Made by a program: the position numbers and the translations under genes. Below the pieces are notes generated by a model that did not search any database, was not told the DNA's origin, and was given only the letters and a program-made list of their open reading frames with translations. Below are positions 1 to 11,900 of a DNA stretch of 64,000 bases, one piece after another. Source of the DNA: Xiphias gladius (Eukaryota; Chordata; Actinopteri; Istiophoriformes; Xiphiidae); NCBI RefSeq assembly GCF_016859285.1, contig NC_053401.1, forward strand, positions 128,161 to 192,160, in the 5' to 3' direction. Within the stretch, counting starts at the first letter, position 1. Each line of letters begins with the position of its first letter.

Positions 1-29
1 CCTTCTCCACGGGTGTGACCGTGTCCCCT

Positions 30-166
30 CTCTCCTCTCAGGTGTCTGTACCTGTCCTCTTTCTTCTTCAGATGTCTGTACCTGTCCTCTTTTTTTTCTT
101 CAGGTGTCTGTACCGGTCTCTCAGGTGTCTGTACCTGTCCTCTGTCTTCTACAGGTGTCTGTACCT
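30..166 (+). repeat. Five-fold tandem splice-acceptor repeat before an lta4h exon
   Basis: A unit made of a pyrimidine tract, an AG and the first 12 exon-like bases (GTGTCTGTACCT and variants) occurs five times. The bases after AG start at 42, 72, 104, 125 and 155. Only the last copy runs on into the conserved exon. Spacings are 30, 32, 21 and 30 bp. The frame stays open from the acceptors at 104 and 125 into the exon, so their use would add 17 or 10 residues. Confidence 0.8.
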
Positions 167-3100
167 AAGGATCTGGTAGCTGTGATGAGTGCAGTGAGAG
201 ACGGACAGGAAGTCGATCCTCAGGACAATAATCGCATCATCTACAGATTCAGACAGCCGGTCGGTATCTACTCCTCTACACCCTGAAGTCTTTTTTTTTT
301 ACCAACTTACATTGAAAGCAGCGTTAACACTAAGTTTATAATTGGTACCAAATTATTTCTTTCCAGGAAATAATAAATGATCCCAGAAAGTTATTAAGGC
401 TTTTTATCCTGGTGCCATATAACGGTCAATAGACTCATAATAAAGCTGAAACTTTGATCAATTACTCAATATGCAGAAAGTTAATCAGTAGCGTTTTCAG
501 TAGTCAGTTATTTGTTTGTCATTGTAAGCAAAAACATGGTTAAACATTCTCTGGTTCCAGCTTCTCAAATGTGAATATTTGCCGGTTGTCTTATTGTAAT
601 ACCACGGTAAACTGAAAATCTTTTTGGACCGTTGGTTGGATAAAAAAGGACATTTGAAGACTGCCCCTTGGGCTTGAGGAAACTCAGATGGACAATTTCA
701 AAGTTTTCCGATGTTTTATTGATCAAAATGATAATAAAATGCCTACTCTGCTCAGTCCGATGGATCACTTCAGCAGCGGTAACCACATGCACCTGCCGAT
801 GAACCCACGACATTTATTCGTGTTGTTAGATAAGTTTAAATAGCCACCGTTTGCCCTCTGTCCTCAGGTGCCCATGCCTTCCTACCTGATAGCGATTGTG
901 GTTGGAGCTCTGGAGAGCAGGTACTCTCTCGATCACCTGTTCACTGATGTCATCATGTTACTAGCTGCAGGTAACGGAGTGTATCTGTGTTCTCATTGGT
1001 TGACAGGGAGATCGGTCCGAGGTCCAGAGTCTGGTCTGAGAAAGAGTTTGTGGATAAAGCAGCGTTTGAGTTCTCAGAGGTGAATCACCATCAAAGCTGT
1101 GATTTGCATGAAACACACTGGTTTTTTTACTGGGACCAGCACCTCACTGACCGGACCACGGCCACCTACTGAGATTTGTAGAGATTCTAATGTTGTTTTT
1201 ATTACCTCATTTTTTAATTTATACGTAGAACATACATACATGTTCACATAGTTTCATACATACATTCACTCATTCATTCCTTCATGCATAAAGTTATACA
1301 TACAGTCTGACGTATGTACTTTCATTCATATATACATACATACGCATTTAACTTGTACGTTTGCGTACGTACATTCATGGTTACACAAATACGTACACAC
1401 ACTTGTTCTTAAATACATACATGCTTTAATTCATGCATACATTCATTCATTCAAATACACAGATTTACATATGTACAGCATAGCTACTTATCTACATACT
1501 TACATAAATATATTCGTTAATTCTAATTTATTCATTCACCCATTCATACCTACATTCGTTCACTGTTTCACACATGCATTCATTCATGCACACACAAATA
1601 CATGCGGTACATGCATTCATTCAATCTCTCATAAATAAATATATAAACACATGCAATCATACATGCATACTTCACTCATACTTACATTCATACCTACATA
1701 CTTTAATACATATGGTATATACCTCCATACATTCATAGACGTTCATTAATTCGTGCAAACATACTGTAAATAACGCACACATACCGACATTCATTCATTC
1801 ATTCATATTTTCAGACTATTTATTTAAGCAAAAACGAAAACTAGTTATTTTAACAAGTTTGAAGAGGACAAAAGAATATTTTGACTCTCCAGAGGAAACA
1901 GACTTGGGACTTTACTAATTTTTTACTTTTAATTCATAAACACAGTTACTTTACTATAAACAGCATACAAATCCTGTCCGTATAGAACCATAGAGCATAT
2001 TAATGACTGAAGCGTACATGTGTCTGTCAGACAGAGACCATGTTGAAGACAGCCGAGGGCCTGGCTGGACCGTACGTTTGGGGTCAGTACGACATCCTGG
2101 TTCTTCCTCCATCTTTCCCCTACGGAGGAATGGAAAACCCCTGTCTGACCTTCGCCACCCCTACGCTGCTGGTAAATATACACACATGCACGTATACACT
2201 AAGACGTATTAACCCATCAAAATCATGAAATGTATTGGTGAAGTCCTCGCGTCACCTGACCTGTGGAGTAGCATCATGTGACCTTTGGTCAGCTGTTTAC
2301 TGTGTGTCCGTCTCTTTACAGGCAGGAGATAAATCTCTTTCTAATGTGAGTAAAACCTGACGCTGTTCTCAAGTTCAGCTTCACGTGAACCCGTCCCCTT
2401 TCTTCTTGTGTTCATGATATGTTGTTCATCCTGTCAGGTCATCGCCCATGAGATCTCTCACAGCTGGACGGGTAATCTGGTGACCAACAAGACCTGGGAA
2501 CACTTCTGGTAAACACACACACTCAAGTACTGTTTAACAGAGATGATTTCTGATTCATTTTGAAAAAAACGGACCTTGGCATTGCTTCAGAAGAAAACGC
2601 ACAATTGTTTTGTTGCAACAGAATACATGGATGTTTTCAATCATGCACTTGGTCTTCTGTTCTCAAATGTTATGATGCGGTCAAGTTGTGGTGCTTTTTG
2701 TAGATGCTGAATGAAGAAATCCGTCCTATGATTAGAGCAGCCAGAAAGATTAAACTCGATTCCACTGCTGCTTGTTGTTCGTTGTATCCTCAGGTTGAAT
2801 GAGGGTCACACGGTGTACCTGGAGAGGATGATTGGCAGGTGTATGGAGAGTGAACAGTTCAGACAGTTTAAAGCCATGGGGGGCTGGAAGGAACTGCAGG
2901 ACTCGGTGAGAACCTGAGCCCTGTTTTGACACGTTGAACCTCGCCTATTTCATATTGTACTAACTGATCTGAGGTTGCCAGGTTTCTTCTTCTTACCTGT
3001 CCGTGTCGTCCATCAGGTGAACACTTTCGGGGCCAACAACCCTCTGACTAACCTGGTCCCCAGTCTGGAGGAAGTCAATCCTGACGATGCCTTCTCCTCT

Positions 3101-4354
3101 GTTCCCTATGAGAAAGGCTTTGCTCTGCTATATCACCTGGAGGAGCTGATGGGAGGCCCAGGTAACATCTGCACACACCTGTACACACCTCTGTAAACAC
3201 ATTCATGATGAGGTACTTCGTAATGTAAAGTGTTTATTCACTTTTTTATTTGTTTATCTCCCTCAGAGGTGTTTATGGGTTTTGTGAAGTCTTACATCCA
3301 GCTGTTTGCTTACAGCAGTGTCACTACAGAGGAGTGGAAGAACTACCTGTTCACCTACTTCAAAGACAAGGTGAGAAAGGGGCAGTGGAGGAAGTCTTGT
3401 TTTGTGTCAGTCAGGAGGTGAAAAAGGTCTTCTGAAGTCCTGATTGTGGACTTGTTTTCAGAGAACCTGGAGATGTTTGAGGTTTCTTCAGTTCTTCAGG
3501 TCCTGCAGCTGGTTTGTACTTTCAGTAATGGTCCCTGTTTTGTCTCTCAGGTGGATGTCCTGAACAAGGTGGACTGGAACGCCTGGATGTTCACTCCTGG
3601 GATGCCTCCTGTCAAACCTCAGTAAGTGGATCCTCTCAGACCTCCATCAGGTCCACGGGTCCTTATACCTGATCAGTTTGTTGATGTAGTTTCATCGTTG
3701 TTTCAGGTACGACACCACGCTGGCTGAAGCCTGCATTACTCTGAGCCAGAGGTGGATCAAGGTAAGACCTGGACCGTACGTAGACCTGTTTTTATTGTCT
3801 TTAAGTACAGCTATGAAACCTCCATCCCATGTCCCCCCTTCAGGCCAAAGACCAGGATCTGAGCAACTTCAAAGAGTGTGACGTGAAGACGCTGTCTTCC
3901 CACCAGCTGATCGAGTTCCTGTCTCTCCTGCTTCAGGAGGTAAACCACTTCAAATCACCACAGTTCACTTCACTGAAAGTCCACTTCACCTGCCTGTTTC
4001 TTTAGGGTCCTCTCCCTCTGAGTCATGTGAAGAGGATGCAGGAGGTTTATGATTTCAACGCCTGCATGAACTCAGAGATCCGCTTCAGGTGAGAGTCATG
4101 CATCAGGTCCTCAGTGGATTTACTATGTTTTTAAACCCTTCCTCCTCCTGATTGGCTGTTTTCTCCCTGCAGGTGGCTGCGGTTGTGTGTTCGGTCCAGG
4201 TGGGAGGAAGCAGTTCCTATGGCGCTGAAGATGGCAACAGAACAGGGCAGGATGAAGTTCACAAGACCACTGTTAAGGTATTTCTTCTCACACTTAACCA
4301 ACGTTTAACGTTGCTTCTTGTTTGATGACTTATTTAAATTCATTTGTTGATCTG

Positions 4355-4394
<40 letters not shown>

Positions 4395-4549
4395 TCTCTA
4401 TTCATTTCAGAGAGGTCTTTAACTTCGAAAAGTATCGTGATGAAGCGCTTCAAATGTTTCTGGCTCACCGAGCAGCGATGCACCCAGTCACCGCCGGACT
4501 GGTCGCCAAAGACCTGAAGGTGGATGCCAGCAAAACCACCAGTCTGTAA
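155..4549 (+). CDS. lta4h: Leukotriene A4 hydrolase / aminopeptidase, 3' part (15 exons)
   Basis: Cytosolic zinc enzyme of the M1 family that turns leukotriene A4 into LTB4 and also trims short peptides. Exons joined by GT-AG borders in a consistent frame: 155-259, 868-920, 1007-1079, 2031-2171, 2322-2345, 2438-2508, 2794-2905, 3017-3161, 3267-3370, 3551-3621, 3707-3761, 3844-3939, 4006-4088, 4173-4277, 4411-4549; 458 residues, matching roughly residue 153 to the end of the 611-residue human protein. Seen: the GGMEN substrate motif (exon 2031-2171), the zinc site HEISH (exon 2438-2508) followed by [11 protein letters not shown] with the third zinc ligand Glu (exon 2794-2905), the SSVPYEKG block with the catalytic Tyr region (exon 3017-3161), and GRMKFTRP with the carboxylate-binding Arg (exon 4173-4277). 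All key residues are intact. The 5' exons lie left of the window. RNPEP, a paralog, fits less well than LTA4H across the C-terminal helical domain. Confidence 0.96.
1195..1815. repeat. Degenerate ATTC/ATAC tetranucleotide microsatellite in lta4h intron
   Basis: The intron between exons 1007-1079 and 2031-2171 is dominated by imperfect CATTCATT and CATACATA units for about 600 bp, with scattered substitutions. No coding potential was seen in it. Confidence 0.8.
4357..4393 (+). repeat. (TG)n microsatellite just before the last lta4h exon
   Basis: About 18 TG units end some 15 bp before the acceptor AG at 4409-4410, so the run lies within or replaces part of the polypyrimidine/branch-point zone of the last intron. 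Confidence 0.9.
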
Positions 4550-4755
4550 ACAAGTCAAAAACCAGTATGAATACACACAACAGTATCAGCAACAAGTCCA
4601 AGCTCTCGTTTCTTCCCGACAGGTGAGAAACCTGTCATTAGCTTTTCTCTCGGACTGTATCGCTAATGATTTATTTGGTTTCATCTGGATACATTTTTTT
4701 CTGTCTTCGTAATGTTTCATCTCAGGGCAGAAAAGAATTAAAGATTTTATAAAGA

Positions 4756-4857
4756 AATAAAACTGTCTAAAGTGAACTGTTGTCTTCATCTTTCACACCA
4801 AAATCGGCTGGTGTCATGGAGGAAGAAATCCTACTGTTGTCTGCACAAATGAATAAA
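4756..4857 (+). terminator. Poly(A) signals of lta4h
   Basis: AATAAA occurs at 4756-4761, about 200 bp after the stop codon at 4547-4549, and again at 4852-4857. Either would give a short 3' UTR. A MITE-like element begins directly after the second one. Confidence 0.6.
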
Positions 4858-4865
4858 GGCCGATG

Positions 4866-5181
4866 CTATTTGCATCCAAATACCCCTAACCCTAAATTAA
4901 GCAGCATGTTCAACTTGGCTAACTAACGTTAAGCTAGCGGAAAACATAGCGGTGTTGGAAAGGGCATATTTTGTGTTTGATATAACCGACTTTTTATATT
5001 TGTATCCCAGTTTGGCGCCCTCAGCCGTTGAGGCATGTAGCTATCAACTCAGGTCATGACGTGCAACCATGCATGCAACGGAGTGTTTACGTTTTTGTGG
5101 AGGCAGGGGGTGGGGCTTGAGGGGCCAGGTGTAAATAGCAGAGTAGTTTCCATGTGACTATTCTCACCTGGATGCAAATAG
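4866..5181. mobile_element. MITE-like element with 13-bp terminal inverted repeats
   Basis: CTATTTGCATCCA at 4866-4878 is perfectly inverted as TGGATGCAAATAG at 5169-5181, enclosing about 316 bp without a long ORF. Size and structure fit a non-autonomous DNA transposon. The TIRs contain the octamer ATTTGCAT/ATGCAAAT. The family is not recognised and no clear target-site duplication was assigned. Confidence 0.55.
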
Positions 5182-8100
5182 ATAGTCTCATGAAGAAATC
5201 ATGTCCTTGAAATTATAATTAAAAATGTGTACACATTGACAGATCATAGCATTATACTGTATATATTGCTGATATTTGCACATATTTCATTTGTTTTTGT
5301 CCATGACACCTGCAGGTACATTTCTTATAAAACATCACATTACGTGTTAAAGGTCATCTCTTGTTTAACACATCAAATATCGAACCTGCAGCTGTGACGC
5401 TCAGTCGAATCCTCGACAGGTGAAACACAAGTGAAAATATACTTTTTACTGCACTCAATTTATCTGACAGGTAAATTGAGTGCATTCACACTTTACACAA
5501 ATAACAGTTAAATCAGCCACAACACTAAAATGCTGCTTATATGTTTAGTGTAATAATCATCAGTGACAATAGTCCAGTAATATCTTAGATGATAGTCACA
5601 ACTGCACTTCATTAAAAGTTTGGTTATTACTTTGTGTTCAGTTTTTGTGTAATTTTTTTTAAAGTGGTCAAATTTAACTCTACCTAGTCTAAAATACTGG
5701 ACTCAGTCCTTGAAATACTGATCTTGTGTATAACCGTAAAATGTTCTGACGAGATCTGAGAATGTCTTCTGCAAAATAAAGGATGAATAAACTGTAGACA
5801 AATGAGCATCAGCTAATACTGAGGTCCACAAAGCAAAAGGGCTCTACATGTATTTCTAATTAGACTTTCCATAGTTTATTTTTCTTCAGTTATATTTCCA
5901 ACATGACAGTCTACACATTGTTTTAAAGCGCTGCACTGACAGGAAACTTTGTAGTCGTAGAAGTGAACTGAAACTTGGATTTGTTCATTATATTCTTGGC
6001 CTAAAAGGTCAAATTTAACCTTAGTGAGTCTAAAAATACAAGAGTAAGCGCATAAAATATCAACTGTGTACGTTTTTAATTATAAATGTAAATGTTAACA
6101 TTTCTAAAGTTCAAATATTCAGAGGTGGATGGATTACAGAAGTATCAGAGAGTATTTCTCATACCAGTGTGACGGCTGAAGGCTCCTCACCTCCGGCCTC
6201 CATCTTCTTCACTCTGCAGATGAGCAAACACACATTTCCATGAATTAATGATCAGATTATTGCTTTATGATTGACGGTGTAAGTTTAACACAGGAAGGTT
6301 TCTTGCAAAGTTCATATAATAAAGTGAAATTAATCAGAGCAGAAAACTAAAGAAGTACTCACTGAGTTGAAACTGTTTGCGGCTTCCTCCAGTTAAACTT
6401 TGTTTTAGCTTTATAAAGACATTTCAGAGTAAATCAGAGAGCTGTGTCACAGATAAAGTGTTTATGCTCAGAGCTTTTTCAGTGTTCAATATGAAATAAA
6501 AGTCAGTTTTTATGCTGTAATTTTGCAGACTTGATAGAAAATCCAATGACTATACTACAAGAAAAGGTGGGACAAATCTTATTGGGGAAAATAATTAAGA
6601 ATAAATTCTAAACATCAGGAAAATCTGAGACCTCTGACCCAGAGTGAAAAGCTTAAACTTGTGTTTGTGGAGTGTGATGAACATCGCAGCCTCGCGGGGC
6701 TGTTAGAGTCAGTCAGAAGTAAATACATGTGAACATCAACCTCTCTGTATTGTTCTTTGTTGTGTCACCTTGTTGGTTTAGTGTGGATCAGTGTTTAGTG
6801 CAATTTCTGCTGAGTTTCAACATCAGAGGATGATGCTCAGAGTCACGAACCAACAAAAAGAATTACAGCACAGAAACATGCAGAAGAGGAAGAGGAACAA
6901 ACAACACACTGGCGGACTGTATGAAGACAACGATTCTGAGGTTGTGTCAAAATGTTCAGACCCTGTTTCACAACATGATGTTTCACTTGATCCTTTCTGA
7001 ACCTGTTTAAAATCTCTGTGCAACAAAAGAATGCGTGTCAGCGAGTAGAAAAAGACCGGTTTACAGAAACGACTTGTCGGGGTAGAAACTCTGTATTTTC
7101 AGGATGTAAAAATATATTTATGGAAGAAAACTTGAGATTAAAAGCTCCAGCAGATGCACCTTTTCATTTAGTTCTTTCATCCATCAGGTGGATCCTCTAA
7201 CAGACAGCTGCTGAACATCTGGAACAAAATCAACTTTTATTAGACATGCTGGGTTATAATAAAACCCGGACGTGGGTATTACCAAATAAAAAGGATAAAC
7301 CACAGAGACTGTTCGCTGCCCGACAAACCAAGAAGTATCATTGAATGATTACCAGAGAGCCGTACCTGGAGCATCTGATCCTGCAACATGGAGAGGACAA
7401 TGAGAACAACTGGAAATGATTTTATATGTTAAGCGCTGCTCCAGGCAACAGACATAACTCACCCTCTTTATCCACTGTGAGCGACGGCTGATATATCATA
7501 CGGGAGGTTTCGTCATCAGCAGTTTGTGATTTGTAAACAGCTTTTAGATTCATAATCACAACTGTAACCCTGATTGTTCTGAAAGCTCTGACATATCTGA
7601 CCTGCAGTTAAATAACACAACAGTCCGAGAAAGTAAAAACTAACATGGACTCAATAATAGTTCAACAAAACCTGATCATATGCAGAAATTTCACAGCTAA
7701 TTTTTTTATTAAAGCAGAAGATATAAAGCTTTGGAAAAGAAAGATTCCAGTTAGAAGGCTGTGATTTACAGTTAGATACATTAACAACATCAGCTCATCA
7801 CAGCCACGTGGCTCACATCATCGGTGTTAATAAACAGTTATTGATCAGACGGCAGGTGGAGATGAGATAAGGCAGACAGGTGATCAACAGCTGATAGTGT
7901 TGGCACAATAATCAATACATATCAATAAAGCTGCTTTATACAGCTGAGAAACACTAAGTCAAATTTAACACTGAGCATGTAGTTCTGAAGCTCAAACTGC
8001 CTCCTTCACTACAGCGGTGGAGACTAAAGCCTGGTCACCACACAGCCAGTTACTCAGTTAACCCCGTTGTTCTTGAGCAGAGTTTTTGCGTAACTTAAAG

Positions 8101-8951
8101 GGCGGGTTTAAATGGAGACAAAGGCCTTTTACGCTTGACGCCGCTGATGTAGTGTGAACGGTACATGAGAACATAGTCCTAACCAGCCCTTAGCAAAACC
8201 AGCTCATGAGTATAAATAATCGTGCGTATACATTTATAAAAAGCACCATTCGGTCGGATCATATACAACATGCGTGCGGTGCGGTGGAGCTGACATCCAA
8301 ACCTATGACTCCTGTTTACTTTTCTGTCAGGTGAACTGCAGGCGCTCACCTTCACACACCGTCAGCTGAACACCTGAAATCACTGACTCTAACAAGAGGC
8401 TGAATGACAGACAGTAACAGACCAGTGCCCCCTGGTGGTCAGTGCATCTGCTGACATCGGATCCAACTGCTTTGAAACTCTCGGTAAAACTAGTGGGAAA
8501 CTAAATGTCTCTCTTTCCTCAGGCAAAAGAGAATATTTGAATTATTTTAATTCTGGTTTATACTTGTGATAAAAATGAAAGTTATCGGGGGTTTTGCTAC
8601 TGATGTTTACCTAAATACTTGACATTCACCACCGTTGCACCATTTCAGTGATGATTCAAACCGAGCTTCACATGTTAGTGACAGTAACTGCTCCTGACTT
8701 CACTTCGTGTTGTTTCGGTGGTTCTGTCCGACTCTGTCCACGGGTCAGGGGGACTGTGTCCAGAACAAGCTGTGCTCACACGACGAGTTGCTTAGATTAT
8801 TTTGGGGGCGGGGGGCAGGTTCTGTTAATCCGTTTCAGATTCGGTCCAAAATTCTCAAAAACTCAAAGCAGCTGTTGGCGTAGTGTTTCTTGTTTTCATG
8901 GTGTCCAGACTGGATCAGATGCAGATTAGTTCAGACTAGCCCAGACCAGTT
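5182..8951. other. Intergenic region between convergent lta4h and mical3
   Basis: AT-rich sequence with only short ORFs that match nothing I know. It holds a loose local duplication (the GTCAAATTTAAC core near 5668, 6009 and 7961). On the minus strand, ATTAAA at 8546-8551 and AATAAA at 7705-7710 are possible poly(A) signals for mical3; neither is proven. Confidence 0.5.
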
Positions 8952-11900
8952 TCAGGTCCAGCTGAGTCCCAGTCGCCGCGTCATCACGACCTCCTCCAGG
9001 TCCTGGTCTTCCTGTCGTTCCTGCAGCCTTTGTTCCTCCAGCAGAGACACCAGAGAGTCTCTCTGCTCCACCACCTCCAACATCTCCTCCAGGATCAGAC
9101 GCTCCTCCACCAGCTGCCAGTCTTCCTTCAGGTGGTCTGGATTACGACAACACAATAACTCGACAACCCAACACAGGACACACGACACACAGCATTAGAT
9201 CCAGTTACTGTGTTTTGGGTCTGCATCAAACCATCAGACAGAAACATGTCTGAGCCTAATTCTGATTAAGAATCAAGCAAATTATTAAATAGTTCAAACT
9301 AAACAAAATTTCTTTTAATGTTAATTAATCTAATTTCATGAATATTCATGATTTTTACTGCCACAAACAGAAATTACTGTAAATATCTGGAGCTCTCAGG
9401 TCTCAGCTTAAAGATTTCTTTGTGTTTTACTCATTCAGTTTGCAGAACGAGAACAAATCCGTTGGCACCGTTTGGTTCATCGTAAATGTTTGTTAACTCT
9501 TTACGGTAACCTCACACATACCTGCCACTTGTTCCACTGACCTTACTGAGAGATTTGTCACACATCGAACAACCAGCTCCACTCATCTGTGATTCAAATC
9601 TTAGCTTATACTTCCAAAGGAAATACATACCCCACATGTATTTTTATCTACGCATGGAGATGAAAATATACAATGTGGTTCCAAGGGTCTTAAAGATTTA
9701 GAACAACTCTCCTGATTCTCTGTGGGATAAATATCATCATCTTACAACGAGATCCTCCTCTTTATTAAACTTCATATTCCGGCTTTGAGCTATTTTGATG
9801 AGATGAACTACTTAAATGTTGCGTGTTGTGGCTTCTTTCCACTGGTTTCTTTGCTAGCAGATGTAAAACTGTTAGTCACTACTGGAGGAAGTACTCAGAG
9901 CCAATATAAAAATACCCCCCAACCCGAACCCTCTGTTGTTTGGTATCATGTGTTTCAAATTTGTATGAAATGCTGCTTTTCCTCTGATCACAGTGAGAGA
10001 GGTGACGCTGTTTGAGGGTTGAAATGAGAAGCTGACAGGAACATCTGCTGGGTTTAATCAGCTGTGTCCATCAGTCAGTGTGAATGAGTGTTACCGTCCA
10101 CAGCCATCCTCTCTCTGAGCTCCTGCTGCAGCCGACTCTGTCTGTCCTCCAACTCCAGCTCTCGAGCACTGAAACACAGCACACGGGTCAAAACCTGAAC
10201 CCTGATCCAGATCAAGACTGTCCTGATAGAGACCTGATGAACCCCGAACCTGCTTGAACCAGCTTCTCTTGGGCTAAACCTGCAGGTCAAAGGTCATATA
10301 CTCACAATATCATGAGTTCAGACTCATATCGAACCAGAGAGTTCTTCTGCTGAACCAGCTGGAACCACTGCTGCATCAGAGCCGGATTATCCAGTCTACC
10401 CAGTCCTACAGAGACAGAGACGGACAAAGTCTGTTTTTTTCGTATTTTTAATTTGCTCATAAAAAAACCTGAGTGGATACATCATAAATAAATAAGACTC
10501 TAAATCAGTGTAGAAAGGGTTTGTGGTGTTGGGTGGATCAGTAGCTGTGGATAAAAGCCAAAGTGAATAAACGCTGACGTAGATGAAGCATGTAGAGATG
10601 AAACCGTCAGATCTGTGAGGAGCCATGAGGAGGCTGGAGCCTTCCTCACATTAACACATGAAACCATCATGTTCTCCACGCGGTTCTCCATCGTCTCAGC
10701 TTTGACTGGAACTCTGGCATCAACTGGAGAACCAGCTCCACCAGCTGTTTATCATCTCATGTTCCCACAGGAGCAGTGGAGGCAAACTAGACTTCACTCA
10801 TGTTTTATTTGGAACATTTTCTGGAAATTCTGTTCAAATTTGAGCTACATTTGGATGGAAACTTGACCATAGGTAGGCAGGTAGATGAGAATCTGTTTAG
10901 TTTTGGTTCTGAGGGTTAAATCAAATATACAGATTCATATTTTCATGCTTAGTACTTAAAAACAAAAAGACTTTATTATCATTATGTATCTGTATATAGT
11001 AACATCTCAGTTGTTTCATTACACTATGAAATACAAAGTATAGTATACTGTAGGATACTATGTGTAACGTATTGTATATTGTAGTATGGCATGGCAGTAT
11101 ACTGCCGAATAGTATAGCGTAGTATTTTATATTATTGCATAGTATGGCGAAGTATAGAATACTAATCCAGAGTATGGCAGTGGGGAAAAGTATTGTATGG
11201 GGTGGTATAGTATAGTATCATATAGAATAATTTCATATAGTAAAGAAGGTGCATAGTATAATATACTCAAGTACGGTAATATATAGTATAATGTGGTATG
11301 GAATATAGTGTGCTATCACTGTGCAAAGTATAGGACAGCCAACAACAGCTGGTTCATTATATAATCAATTACTATAGTACTCTACTGTACAGCGGGTTGT
11401 TCGAAATGCAGAATCGGAAGGTGAACGAACCTCCCAGGTGAAGGTCGATGTCCTGACTGTTGTTCGAGTCTCCCCAGTAATCTGACACAAACACAGACAC
11501 AGGTGAGTTCAGGTGATCATCCAGTCTGTGTGCATGTATATATATATATCAGTGTGTATCTGTGTGTATATATCAGTGTATGTACACAGTATAAGTGTGT
11601 ACCAGCTTCTCCTCTGAGAGCTTTCTCCACCATCACGCCTCTCTCCTCCAGCTGCCTCTGTTTCTCCTCCACCTGCTGCAGCTGTCTCTGGATCATCTGA
11701 AACACATTCAGAGACTCTTACCTGAGAAAGGATCTCTCTTCCGCACCTGTGGTTCAGCTTATTGAGTCTGAACCAAGTTAAAAAAATAAGATCTCTAGTT
11801 GTCCTCAACACGTCAAAATTAACAGATCACTCATAAGATCGCTCCCTAACAGTTTTACAATCAGCAGGTGGATTTAAAAGCAGTTTATCCTTTTCAATGA

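Noticed and set aside
6791..7000. 69-codon open frame downstream of lta4h
   Set aside because: Low-complexity Gln/Arg-rich translation, no conserved motif and no gene context.
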